From assembly GCA_035301285.1 (NCBI GenBank), contig DATGUN010000077.1, positions 1 to 27,995 of the forward strand: DNA of 27,995 bases, given 5' to 3'. Below are positions 6,852 through 14,046 of the stretch, piece after piece. The notes beneath the pieces were generated by a model. It ran no database searches. It saw only the letters and a program-made list of their open reading frames with translations, and had not been told where the DNA came from. The DNA is from DATGUN01 sp035301285. GTDB taxonomy: Bacteria; Bacillota; Bacilli; Bacillales; Amphibacillaceae. Each line of letters starts with the position of its first letter. The first letter of the stretch is position 1. The translations under genes were made by a program, and so were the position numbers.

Positions 6852-8585
6852 CTACTGTTGGTCAACGTTCTCACGCTGTTCGGTCTCCAGTTTTCTAAAC
6901 ATACGGCATTTTTGATCAGGACCTTTTGAACAATATGGACAATTTTTTGTATTGATGATATCAAGTGCATGGTTAATCGCGTCACTCGTCCGAGAGAAAA
7001 AGAATTCAGAACCGATTTTATGGTATAAACCTGTTCGTTCTAACATGGTTAACCCATCTTCATTTAACTCAGAAACCATGACTGTTCCACCTCGTTTCAT
7101 AAACTTATTCACAAATGTCGATAGGTTGGTTACTCCGGTGACATCAATTATGGAGACGTGACGCATTTTTAAGATTAATACGGCTGGGCGTTTACGAATG
7201 GAGCTTGATAAGGTTGTTTCAAATCGGTCGGCAGCTCCAAAAAACAAAGGTCCCCTGATTGTGAAGCTGGCAATTTTGGGGCATACATACTCGTTATGAT
7301 GGGTTGAATTTTCCTTGTCTGCATACCGTTCAGGTGTAATGTTTTCAACTTCCAATACTTGGCTGATTCTCCGGACAAACGACACCATTGCCAATAAAAG
7401 TCCGACTGGAACTGCAACAGTTAAATTTACGAATACCGTTAAAATGAATGTTGTTACGAGTACAAGCGAATCGGAATTTGCGAGTTTCAATATCGAGCCG
7501 AATGTTTTATATTCGCTCATATTGAAAGCAACAACCATTAATATCGGTGCCATGCTGGCAAGTGGAATGGAAGATGCAAGCGGGGCAAATAATATTAAGG
7601 TTAAGAGTACAAATCCACTTTGGAAAACACCGGAATACGGACTGACGGCACCACTTTTGATATTTGTTGCCGTTCTGGCAATAGCACCAGTTGCAGGGAT
7701 TCCTCCAAAAAAGGGTGTGACAATATTGGCGACCCCTTGGCCGAATAACTCTTTGTTGGAGTGATGGCGTTTTCCTGTCATCCCATCCGCAACTACAGCG
7801 GATAGTAGCGATTCAATCCCACCTAGCATAGCAATCGCAAATGCTGGTCCCCATAAATAAAGCAACTTTTCTATCGTTATATGTGGGAATTGAAAATCTG
7901 GCAATGCTTGTGGAATCCCTCCGAATGCAGTACCGATGGTTGCTACCTTTTCCGGAAAAATTAAAACACTTAAAACAGCTGGAACAACAAGTGCAATCAA
8001 TAAAATGGGTGCTCTCGGAAGTAATTTGGGAATGAACATGATCATGAGCAACCCTAGAATCGCGACAATGATACTGTATATGTTGATGGTTCCAATATGC
8101 TTGATGAGCTCAAGCATATTTTCATGAAAGTACTCTTTTTTCTCTATATTTTCCAAACCTAAAAAATTTTCCAGTTGTCCGGTGAAAATAATAACAGCAA
8201 TTCCTGAAGTGAATCCAATCGTCACAGACCTGGGGATGTATGTGATGAGACTACCAAACTTAAAAAGACTCATGAGAACCAATATGACGCCCGCCAACAT
8301 TCCGGCAATCAGCAAGTCTTCATAGCCATATTGCAGAACAATCGCTAGCAGTATCGGGATAAAAGCACCTGTTGGTCCCGCAATCTGAAAGTGAGAACCG
8401 CCAATGAGTGATACAATCAAACCTGCAATGATAGTTGTATAGATTCCATATTCGGGGTTGACGCCTGAGGCAATCGCGAAAGCCATACCCAATGGAATGG
8501 CAACAACACCAACGGTTATTCCCGCGATTAAGTCATTTCGTAAACGATGCTTAGTGATGTTCTTAAAGCGATTATCTTTGAACAA
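6852..8585 (-). CDS. SulP family inorganic anion transporter with STAS domain
   Basis: A 577-residue membrane carrier of the SulP/SLC26 family; members move sulfate, bicarbonate or related anions, and the substrate here is not readable. It begins at TTG (8585-8583), seven bases after AGGAGAG. The family signature near the N-terminus is seen as LIAGITVGVVAIPLGMAFAI, followed by GVNPEYGIYTTI. About 430 residues of membrane helices lead into a C-terminal STAS domain (YVCPKIASFTIRGPLFFGAA, MRHVSIIDVTGV). An unusual tail carries three cysteines, C549-P-Y-C552 and C560, reminiscent of a metal site. It stands alone, opposite in direction to the genes on both sides. The upstream region contains a TATAAT-like element on the minus strand but no convincing -35. 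Confidence 0.9.
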   Translation of the reverse strand: MFKDNRFKNITKHRLRNDLIAGITVGVVAIPLGMAFAIASGVNPEYGIYTTIIAGLIVSLIGGSHFQIAGPTGAFIPILLAIVLQYGYEDLLIAGMLAGVILVLMSLFKFGSLITYIPRSVTIGFTSGIAVIIFTGQLENFLGLENIEKKEYFHENMLELIKHIGTINIYSIIVAILGLLMIMFIPKLLPRAPILLIALVVPAVLSVLIFPEKVATIGTAFGGIPQALPDFQFPHITIEKLLYLWGPAFAIAMLGGIESLLSAVVADGMTGKRHHSNKELFGQGVANIVTPFFGGIPATGAIARTATNIKSGAVSPYSGVFQSGFVLLTLILFAPLASSIPLASMAPILMVVAFNMSEYKTFGSILKLANSDSLVLVTTFILTVFVNLTVAVPVGLLLAMVSFVRRISQVLEVENITPERYADKENSTHHNEYVCPKIASFTIRGPLFFGAADRFETTLSSSIRKRPAVLILKMRHVSIIDVTGVTNLSTFVNKFMKRGGTVMVSELNEDGLTMLERTGLYHKIGSEFFFSRTSDAINHALDIINTKNCPYCSKGPDQKCRMFRKLETEQRENVDQQ

Positions 8586-8825
8586 TTAACCACTCTCCTA
8601 TAAGTAACTCTAATACATCTATTCAAAAATAACAATTAAACATTATATATTCAGTAACACTCTTGATGATTCACCTGGATTATTCCATCTTTATCACCAT
8701 TGCGGGCCATTAGTGATTTGTGTCCGTGTTTTTGATGAAGCGGTCTAATTCTCGAATGATTAACGCATTAAAGTGGTATTAACTGCAATCCAATAAACGG
8801 TGTAGTCACTATAAAACAGTTTTTT
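8586..8825. other. Divergent intergenic region between SulP and the LysM gene
   Basis: About 240 bp without a gene. On the minus strand it holds the SulP ribosome binding site and a TATAAT about 60 bases upstream of it. I see no tRNA, riboswitch or repeat. Confidence 0.5.
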
Positions 8826-8851
8826 GTTTATTGAATGTCGAAAACGGGTAT
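8826..8851 (+). promoter_or_regulatory. Strong sigma-B-type promoter match
   Basis: GTTTAT (8826-8831), 14 bases, GGGTAT (8846-8851). The -10 is a perfect match to the Bacillus sigma-B consensus, the -35 matches five of six positions, and the spacer is within range. The predicted start of transcription, near 8858, precedes the short ORF at 8902 and the LysM-3D gene. Confidence 0.65.
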
Positions 8852-8901
8852 TCAGGGATATTAAAGTGTAGGAAAACTATTCCAACGGTTAGGAGGGCTT
8901 T

Positions 8902-8940
8902 ATGGTAAAGTTTAATGACAAGCGATATCAGCAAATATAG
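8902..8940 (+). CDS. 12-codon leader ORF upstream of the LysM-3D gene
   Basis: ATG GTA AAG ... ATA TAG encodes MVKFNDKRYQQI. AGGAGGG (8891-8897) lies five bases upstream, as good as any ribosome binding site in the window. The stop is 30 bases before the proposed ATC start of the next gene, so the ORF could be a leader peptide or help load ribosomes for a weak start. It may also be chance or the remnant of a gene. No homologue is known to me. Confidence 0.35.
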   Translation: MVKFNDKRYQQI

Positions 8941-8970
8941 GACATCGATTACATCTAGGGAGGTATACTT

Positions 8971-9492
8971 ATCAAATATTTATCACTGATAGCTCTATTG
9001 ACATTCGGATTACTTTTATTTAGCCAACCTGCTTCGGCAAGTGTGGATTATACAGTTCAAGAGGGAGATACACTTTATACCATATCCAAGAAATATGATG
9101 TAAAGATGGGGACATTGATTGCCGCAAACCCATCCATAGGTGACCCATTCGATATCAATGCGGGACAAGACATTGTCATCCCTGATAAGAATGGAAGCAC
9201 ATTCAGTGTAACGGCATATACAGCAGGTAAAGAATCAACGGATAAAGAAGTAGGCGACCCAGGATACGGAATCACAGCATCCGGTAATGTTGTCGAAGAG
9301 GACAGGACGATTGCTTGTCCACAGTCACTTGACTTTGGGACGTCGATCTATATTTCGGAATTGGATAAGACCTTTGTTTGTGAGGACAGAGGCAGTGCGA
9401 TTACAAGCGGCCATTTGGATATATACATGGAAGATCTAGATGACGCTTTGGAATTCGGTGTACAAGATTTAAATGTCCGGATCATTGAATAA
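8971..9492 (+). CDS. Secreted LysM-3D domain cell-wall protein (non-canonical ATC start)
   Basis: A predicted secreted cell-wall enzyme of 173 residues. The signal peptide reads KYLSLIALLTFGLLLFSQ, ending at ASA. A LysM domain follows (about 27-71, DYTVQEGDTLYTISKKYDV) and then a 3D domain (about 78-173) with D111, D139 (CEDRG) and D150 (LDIYM) as the three-Asp signature of MltA-like wall hydrolases (YocH/YuiC group). C116 and C137 could pair. AGGGAGGT (8957-8964) is ideally placed for ATC at 8971, which restores a complete signal peptide with a lysine at position 2. An in-frame TAG at 8956 excludes any start further up. The only standard start, TTG at 8998, has no ribosome binding site and removes the charged n-region. 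The next gene follows after 30 bases, so the two are probably co-transcribed. Confidence 0.8.
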   Translation: MKYLSLIALLTFGLLLFSQPASASVDYTVQEGDTLYTISKKYDVKMGTLIAANPSIGDPFDINAGQDIVIPDKNGSTFSVTAYTAGKESTDKEVGDPGYGITASGNVVEEDRTIACPQSLDFGTSIYISELDKTFVCEDRGSAITSGHLDIYMEDLDDALEFGVQDLNVRIIE

Positions 9493-9522
9493 ACGACGCA
9501 AACATATGAGGAGAGGGAAATG

Positions 9523-10167
9523 ATGAATAAGTACATCATGGCAATACTCGGATGCGCCTTTATTCTCATGGGATGTAACAGCGATTATAATACGAATGCC
9601 GGAGAAAAAGATGTAAACGATCATACCGAAAAAAAACATGATGATACAGCATCATCTTCATCGAAGGAAAGTGATTCATCAGAAGGTGATAATTTAAGTG
9701 GTGTTAAGACGTCGGAAAAACCGGATCGGATAAAAGCCAATGCTAAAGATATACCGAATGGGTTGGATGTCAATTTACCTGATGAGGTCCATGTAGAAGA
9801 AGTTGATGATGAAATGACTTTATACGTACCTGCTTCATTATTGTTTGAGTTTGATAAGAACGAGTTGAAACCTGAATCAAAACAAATTTTGGACCAAGTT
9901 GCCATTATTTTGGAAGAGCACGAAGATGTGGAGGTAGACTTCAACAGTTATACAGATAATACAGGTGATAAAGAATATAATATGAACTTATCGGAAGAAC
10001 GTGCTGATTCCGTCAAAAATTACATGGATGAGCAAGGCGCACTGCATCAAGTGACCGTTACAACCAATGGGTATGGGGACACTGAACCGATCGCCTCAAA
10101 TGTTGATGAAGACGGACAACAAAAAAATCGCCGCCTGGAAATCGTGTTGAAGGGCTTTGAGGAATGA
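9523..10167 (+). CDS. OmpA-domain peptidoglycan-binding lipoprotein
   Basis: A 214-residue lipoprotein with lipobox LMGC, Cys18, a Ser/Asp/Glu-rich linker (about 19-95) and a C-terminal OmpA domain (about 98-209). The two residues that bind diaminopimelate in OmpA are both present in the right spacing: Asp145 in YTDNTG and Arg160 in LSEERA. FEFDKNELKP and QKNRRLEIVL complete the family pattern. In a one-membrane bacterium it would tether the cytoplasmic membrane to the wall from outside (inference). GGAGAGGG precedes two adjacent ATGs (9520 and 9523); 9523 has the better spacing. It follows the LysM-3D gene by 30 bases and is probably part of the same stress-driven transcript. Confidence 0.88.
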   Translation: MNKYIMAILGCAFILMGCNSDYNTNAGEKDVNDHTEKKHDDTASSSSKESDSSEGDNLSGVKTSEKPDRIKANAKDIPNGLDVNLPDEVHVEEVDDEMTLYVPASLLFEFDKNELKPESKQILDQVAIILEEHEDVEVDFNSYTDNTGDKEYNMNLSEERADSVKNYMDEQGALHQVTVTTNGYGDTEPIASNVDEDGQQKNRRLEIVLKGFEE

Positions 10168-10201
10168 CTCTCCAATCCAATCTAATCATATAGACCACAT
10201 C

Positions 10202-10235
10202 AAGCGGACCGTCTTAATCGACAGTCCGCTTATTT
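10202..10235 (+). terminator. Terminator after the OmpA-domain gene
   Basis: AAGCGGAC (10202-10209) pairs with GTCCGCTT (10224-10231). An inner GTC/GAC step and a 6-base loop extend the stem, with one mismatch. The following T-tract (TATTTA) is weak. Confidence 0.7.
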
Positions 10236-10337
10236 ATGAGATAAAAAATATTCTTGGCGCCCACGGTGTTATTGTTATATTGAATGTTTTTCAAAAAAAC
10301 GTGTTCGAGCATTTTAATCTGAAAATAACAATACCAG

Positions 10338-10366
10338 TTGCAAAAGAGAGTAGGGACTGACATAAT
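10338..10366 (+). promoter_or_regulatory. Candidate sigma-A promoter
   Basis: TTGCAA (10338-10343), 17 bases, CATAAT (10361-10366), about 60 bases before the start of the following lipoprotein gene. Confidence 0.55.
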
Positions 10367-10427
10367 TTACCTTGTACATGTTTATTGAATGAAGTTGTAC
10401 TTCTACATAGATGGAGGATTCGGGTTT

Positions 10428-11087
10428 ATGAAGAAAATATGGATAGCATTGACTGCATTCATCGCAACCGCGCTTCTGCTTACGGGGTGTGGTGACGGCT
10501 CTGGTCAAAGTGCTCAAGACAATAACAGTCATCATGAAAATAATCATCAAAATGATTCAGGAAACACAAATAGCAATGAAGAAGGTAGCTCGGATCATGT
10601 GACAGATGATGATGAGGCTAATAATGAAGATTCCAATGGATCATCTATAAACAATGATGACGAGAACAACTCAATGAGTCCATCCGAGAAGGATGAAAAG
10701 GGTGTGTTATCCGACTACTCCTCTGAGGAGATTGAATATGCCCGTGTATGGTTGCAACTTGGCCAGAATCAGGATATAGATGAATTGAATGCTAAACAGA
10801 TTCAGGCAGGCGAACCCCTTAATCCCGATGATGATACAAGTCTTGATTATCCCGAAGATGTTGTCCAATTATCTGGGTCACGCTTGGTTGATGGAACGAT
10901 TACCTATAGCAGCAATGGAGACGGAACCATTCATGTGTATGATATCCCGCAGCGTTGGGATGGCAAAAACCCCGCCGGTGAAGATATCTATGAAAAACTC
11001 ATTGAAAATACAGAAGAAGTATCCATTGATTCGAATGATGATGAAAAAGTCAAAGAGCTGATTGAAAAGTTGAAAATAAGCGATTAG
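10428..11087 (+). CDS. Lipoprotein of unknown function with low-complexity linker
   Basis: The start is ATG 10428, with GGAGG about 11 bases upstream; earlier in-frame codons lack one. The 219-residue product has a signal peptide with lipobox LTGC, then about 70 residues rich in Asn, Asp, Ser, His and Glu, likely a flexible wall-spanning linker. A compact C-terminal domain follows (about 95-218): SSEEIEYARVWLQLGQNQDI, DYPEDVVQLSGSRLVDGTI and GDGTIHVYDIPQRWD. I remember similar domains in lipoproteins of other Firmicutes but cannot assign a function. It has its own promoter, and only a large inverted repeat lies downstream before the convergent oppA1 gene. Confidence 0.85.
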   Translation: MKKIWIALTAFIATALLLTGCGDGSGQSAQDNNSHHENNHQNDSGNTNSNEEGSSDHVTDDDEANNEDSNGSSINNDDENNSMSPSEKDEKGVLSDYSSEEIEYARVWLQLGQNQDIDELNAKQIQAGEPLNPDDDTSLDYPEDVVQLSGSRLVDGTITYSSNGDGTIHVYDIPQRWDGKNPAGEDIYEKLIENTEEVSIDSNDDEKVKELIEKLKISD

Positions 11088-11154
11088 AACATTTTCTACA
11101 TCGTATATAAATTAAACAATGGTTATATCAGGGAGTATATTTTAGCTTTGAACG

Positions 11155-11206
11155 ATGGATGGATCTCATTATGCTGTTCGTGGATGCATCATGCTGTTCC
11201 ATCCAT
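11155..11206. repeat. Inverted repeat with internal direct repeat
   Basis: ATGGATGGA (11155-11163) is the exact complement of TCCATCCAT (11198-11206). The 34-base loop contains ATGCTGTTC twice (one copy partly shared with the right arm, 11171 and 11191) and the self-complementary GATGCATC. No T-run follows, so it is not a typical terminator. Confidence 0.7.
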
Positions 11207-11216
11207 ATCATGACAT

Positions 11217-11243
11217 AAAAAAAGAGGCACCTCTTGAGGCGCC
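11217..11243 (-). terminator. Terminator of oppA1
   Basis: On the minus strand GGCGCCT-CAAG-AGGTGCC forms a 7-bp stem with one G-U pair, followed by TCTTTTTTT. It lies 12 bases beyond the oppA1 stop. Confidence 0.85.
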
Positions 11244-11254
11244 CTTAATGATCA

Positions 11255-12976
11255 TCAATCATGTTTTTTGATTTCCGCATAACGGAAAAATTCATGTGTA
11301 CCATTTGTTTGATTGATAAAGCCATCAACATAGTTTTTGGTCATTTGTGCCTTTCCACCTTGGTAAATCGGGATGATCAAGGCATTTTCAATCAAGTACT
11401 TCTCGGCTTCCTGTAGTATTTCCCAGCGTTTTTCCGGATCATCGCCGGTTGCATCTGCTTCTTCAATCATCTCGTCATATTTATCATCTGCAATACCAAA
11501 TGTGTTTGTCGAGTTATCAGATGTGTACAGTTCAAGGAAAGTCATCGGATCTTCATAGTCCGGTCCCCAACCTGATCCAGCATCAATTTCTGCTTCACCG
11601 GCAGAAGTCAGATCCAGATAGGAATTGAATGGTTGTTTATTGATTTCTATGTTAAGACCATCCAGATTTTCTTCCAACTCATCGACATAGTAGTCGGCAA
11701 GCTCAGCGGCATCTTCCTTGTCGGTTGTCATATATTCGACATTCAGTTCATCAAAGCCTTCTTCTTCTTTGGCTTCTTCCCATAATTCTTGTGCTTTTTC
11801 TTTGTCTGTATTTGGATAATCCTCAGGATCGGCTATGCCACCTTCTTCGTGGAAATCGTTGCCGTCAGGGCCAGTCGCGAAGTCTTTGGGCACGAAATAA
11901 TTCGCAGCCAAGGAACCATCGTTAAGGATGACATCAACAGCGGCATCTCTATCAATGGATAAGAAGATAGCCTGGCGTACTTTTTTGTTGTTGAATTCCG
12001 GAACATTGTCCATATCCAATTTCCAATACATATTCGAAAGTTCAGGCAGTTCTTGGAATTCTTCATGATCGCGATAGCTTTCCACGTCTTCACCTTTCAG
12101 TTCAACAACATCGACTTCATTGTCTTCATAGAGTTTCAATGCTGTTTTAGGGTCTTTGACAACTTGGAATTGAGCTTCTTCCATTGTCACCTCATCTGCA
12201 TTGAAATAGTCTTCGTTCTTCTTCATTGTCCAACCTTCCCCGTGATTCCATTCATCAAGGACATAGGCCCCGTTATAAAGAAGGTTTTCTGGTTCTTCTG
12301 CATAATCATCCCCTTGTTCTTCCACGAATTCTTCATTCAACGGGAAGAAAGGTGCAAATTGCATCAAACTATTAAAATATTGTTCTGGTGTCGCTTTATC
12401 CAACGTTACTTTCAATGTATGATCATCAACGGCCTCAACACCAAGTTCCTCCGTCTCGCCATACATGTCATCGTCTTCGTCGGTTATTTTGGTCGCATTT
12501 TTGATGTTGGCGGCATCAAAGATATAATCATACTGTGATTCAAAGTCCCTGTCCAATGCGCGGCGCCATGCATAAACAAAATCATCGGCAATGACCGGCT
12601 CACCATTGGACCATTCTGCATCATCACGTAATGTAAATGTATATTCCGTGTTATCATCGTTCACTTCCGGCATATCTTCTGCGATTTCAGGGACAAGTTC
12701 ACCATCTTCATAGATCAAAAGCCCCGACATGACACGGTTAATCGCATGATGTGAAATCGCATCGGTTGCGAATGATGAATCCATCGAACGGATTTCATCG
12801 GATTCCGTCAAGCGAATGACTTGCTCGTCTGCAGGTTCATCACTGACTTCCGCAACATTGTCATTTCCTCCTGATGTGTTTGAGTTGCCTGCAGAACAGG
12901 CGCTCATGAGCAGTACAAAGGCTAACAAAAGCATAAATGATAGCACTGGTTTCTTACCTATCGAAAAACGGTTCAT
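11255..12976 (-). CDS. oppA: Oligopeptide-binding lipoprotein, OppA-like (SBP_bac_5), copy 1
   Basis: A 573-residue extracellular peptide-binding lipoprotein. The signal peptide ends in lipobox MSAC with Cys27, followed by a Ser/Gly/Asn spacer. The SBP_bac_5 domain shows LTESDEIRSMDSS at the start, NGEPVIADDFVYAWRRALD, LLYNGAYVLDEWNHGEGW, VRQAIFLSIDRDAAV and, near the end, a GWGPDYEDPMTFLELY segment. The ribosome binding site AGGAGG lies seven bases before the ATG. No Opp permease or ATPase gene is nearby, so it must use subunits encoded elsewhere or act as a receptor. It shares length and long matching stretches with the protein at 16065-17786. The mature sequence is strongly acidic. Confidence 0.93.
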   Translation of the reverse strand: MNRFSIGKKPVLSFMLLLAFVLLMSACSAGNSNTSGGNDNVAEVSDEPADEQVIRLTESDEIRSMDSSFATDAISHHAINRVMSGLLIYEDGELVPEIAEDMPEVNDDNTEYTFTLRDDAEWSNGEPVIADDFVYAWRRALDRDFESQYDYIFDAANIKNATKITDEDDDMYGETEELGVEAVDDHTLKVTLDKATPEQYFNSLMQFAPFFPLNEEFVEEQGDDYAEEPENLLYNGAYVLDEWNHGEGWTMKKNEDYFNADEVTMEEAQFQVVKDPKTALKLYEDNEVDVVELKGEDVESYRDHEEFQELPELSNMYWKLDMDNVPEFNNKKVRQAIFLSIDRDAAVDVILNDGSLAANYFVPKDFATGPDGNDFHEEGGIADPEDYPNTDKEKAQELWEEAKEEEGFDELNVEYMTTDKEDAAELADYYVDELEENLDGLNIEINKQPFNSYLDLTSAGEAEIDAGSGWGPDYEDPMTFLELYTSDNSTNTFGIADDKYDEMIEEADATGDDPEKRWEILQEAEKYLIENALIIPIYQGGKAQMTKNYVDGFINQTNGTHEFFRYAEIKKHD

Positions 12977-13703
12977 TTTAACGCCTCCTGTGTTAGAGTC
13001 CCATTCCTATGTATCCTAAAATGATGGAAGTGTTCATCTCCCTTGATTTTTAAAAAAACTGAATATTTCCTGTGACTTTTCCTGGGTGATGTAATCAGCA
13101 TGATATAATATTGGTTGAATACTGAACGAATCGTATCTTAAATGAACTAATCATATCGCTGGCATGATTAGTATGAAGCGGCTTTTACTTCATAAATGCC
13201 ATTTAAGATAATTGATATAAAGTGTGGTTATGATGTCATGACCAGTTGTACAAAAATATTCCCTTGAAGACATGAATGTCTATGATGATTTAAGAAATGC
13301 AAGGGATGGCCTGTATAATTTAATTGTTTGATTCGTAACGTTATATACGCAAAATTGAGCGGTTCATCGCTTATATGTATCATTGGACGTGTATCACGAT
13401 ATATATCATCAGTTTCCACCTAGTATTCAACGCGCTGTTACAATCCATTATTATTCAATTTGTTGAAGGAGAATAAAGCCTGTAAGTATCAAGTCCTATG
13501 CACCCTTATGGACAAATCACTGAAAAGGGAAACGGGATGATTTTTACAGCTCCCATTCTAAGGATGTAAAAATGGATTCAATAACTATACTAGAATAACT
13601 GACGTGTGATGTAAACCCTTTTATAACTTTTCACTGGATTTAAATGTTGTTTTGTCTGGGGAAACATCATGACCAATCATTTTAAGAGATCATTTAAATA
13701 ATG
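12977..13703. other. Long gene-free region upstream of oppA1 and the ABC-F leader
   Basis: About 730 bp between divergent genes with no credible protein gene. It contains the three-way inverted repeat at 13134-13210 and a second nested structure: CCCTTG (13261-13266) with CAAGGG (13300-13305), enclosing AGACAT/ATGTCT. I see no clear promoter for oppA1 and no tRNA. Part of it may be remnant sequence. Confidence 0.5.
13134..13210. repeat. Perfect nested inverted repeat forming a three-way junction
   Basis: Outer arms TATCTTAAATG (13134-13144) and CATTTAAGATA (13200-13210) are perfectly complementary over 11 bp. Between them are two adjacent perfect hairpins: CTAATCAT/ATGATTAG (13147-13171) and TATGAAG/CTTCATA (13172-13194), each with a 9-base loop. 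The junction has 2, 0 and 5 unpaired bases. Either strand could fold the same way. It lies about 160 bases upstream of the oppA1 start. It could be a small RNA, a leader structure or a remnant mobile element; its conserved bases do not match a riboswitch class I know. Confidence 0.8.
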
Positions 13704-13732
13704 TTGAATTATAATTTCATTACGTGTAGACT
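13704..13732 (+). promoter_or_regulatory. Sigma-A promoter of the ABC-F leader transcript
   Basis: TTGAAT (13704-13709), 17 bases, TAGACT (13727-13732). The expected start, near 13739, lies just before the leader ORF's ribosome binding site. Confidence 0.6.
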
Positions 13733-13766
13733 GTAACTAATCAACGAAACGGAGGTGAGGTAAGAT

Positions 13767-13901
13767 ATGATGAATCAAACTGTTTTAACGCATGGTTATA
13801 TGGATGTGTTCCTTTATATGTGCCGTGCGGAAATTTCTGTTGAAGTTGTTGACGGGATACGTGTGTCCTTTTTTAACAACTTCATAGCTCTGAAACAGTG
13901 A
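13767..13901 (+). CDS. 44-codon leader ORF upstream of the ABC-F gene
   Basis: This ORF begins ATG ATG AAT CAA and ends CTG AAA CAG TGA. The ribosome binding site GGAGGTGAGG (13751-13760) is strong. The product begins MMNQTVLTHGYMDVFLYM and ends NNFIALKQ. It sits between a sigma-A promoter and the hairpin in front of the ABC-F gene, the usual position of leader peptides that control ribosome-protection genes. A 10-bp hairpin lies inside its second half, where a translating ribosome would melt it. Whether the peptide itself stalls the ribosome cannot be seen. Confidence 0.6.
   Translation: MMNQTVLTHGYMDVFLYMCRAEISVEVVDGIRVSFFNNFIALKQ
13841..13884 (+). promoter_or_regulatory. Leader hairpin inside the 44-codon ORF
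   Basis: TGAAGTTGTT (13841-13850) and AACAACTTCA (13875-13884) are perfectly complementary over 10 bp, with a 24-base loop. Further downstream are two smaller perfect hairpins, AAGCATT/AATGCTT (13936-13951) and GGATAT/ATATCC (13964-13981). Confidence 0.7.
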
Positions 13902-13994
13902 AATCATCTCTTACCCACAAATAAAGGCGGTTCAAAAGCATTGAAATGCTTAAAAATAGAATAGGATATTGAATGATATCCATTAATAGATGTG

Positions 13995-14033
13995 GCCATG
14001 GGAAGATACGTTTTCCCATGGCTATTTGTATTT
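13995..14033 (+). terminator. Attenuator-like hairpin before the ABC-F ribosome binding site
   Basis: GCCATGGGAA (13995-14004) pairs perfectly with TTCCCATGGC (14013-14022) around an 8-base loop, followed by the T-rich TATTTGTATTT. It ends just before the AGGAGGA of the ABC-F gene. The T-tract is interrupted, so termination would be partial. The upstream CATGGTTA (13791-13798) could pair with the left arm through eight pairs, two of them G-U, as a speculative antiterminator. Confidence 0.6.
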
Positions 14034-14046
14034 AGGAGGAAATGCA

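Noticed and set aside
10157..10360. 67-codon ORF after the OmpA-domain gene
   Set aside because: It overlaps the end of that gene, runs through its terminator, and has no ribosome binding site or recognisable sequence.
13134..13210. Purine-type riboswitch
   Set aside because: The three-way shape is similar, but the junction is 2/0/5 bases with none of the conserved core, and the loops show no complementary kissing bases.
13228..13419. 63-codon minus-strand ORF upstream of oppA1
   Set aside because: It has no ribosome binding site and no protein-like composition, and it overlaps inverted repeats.
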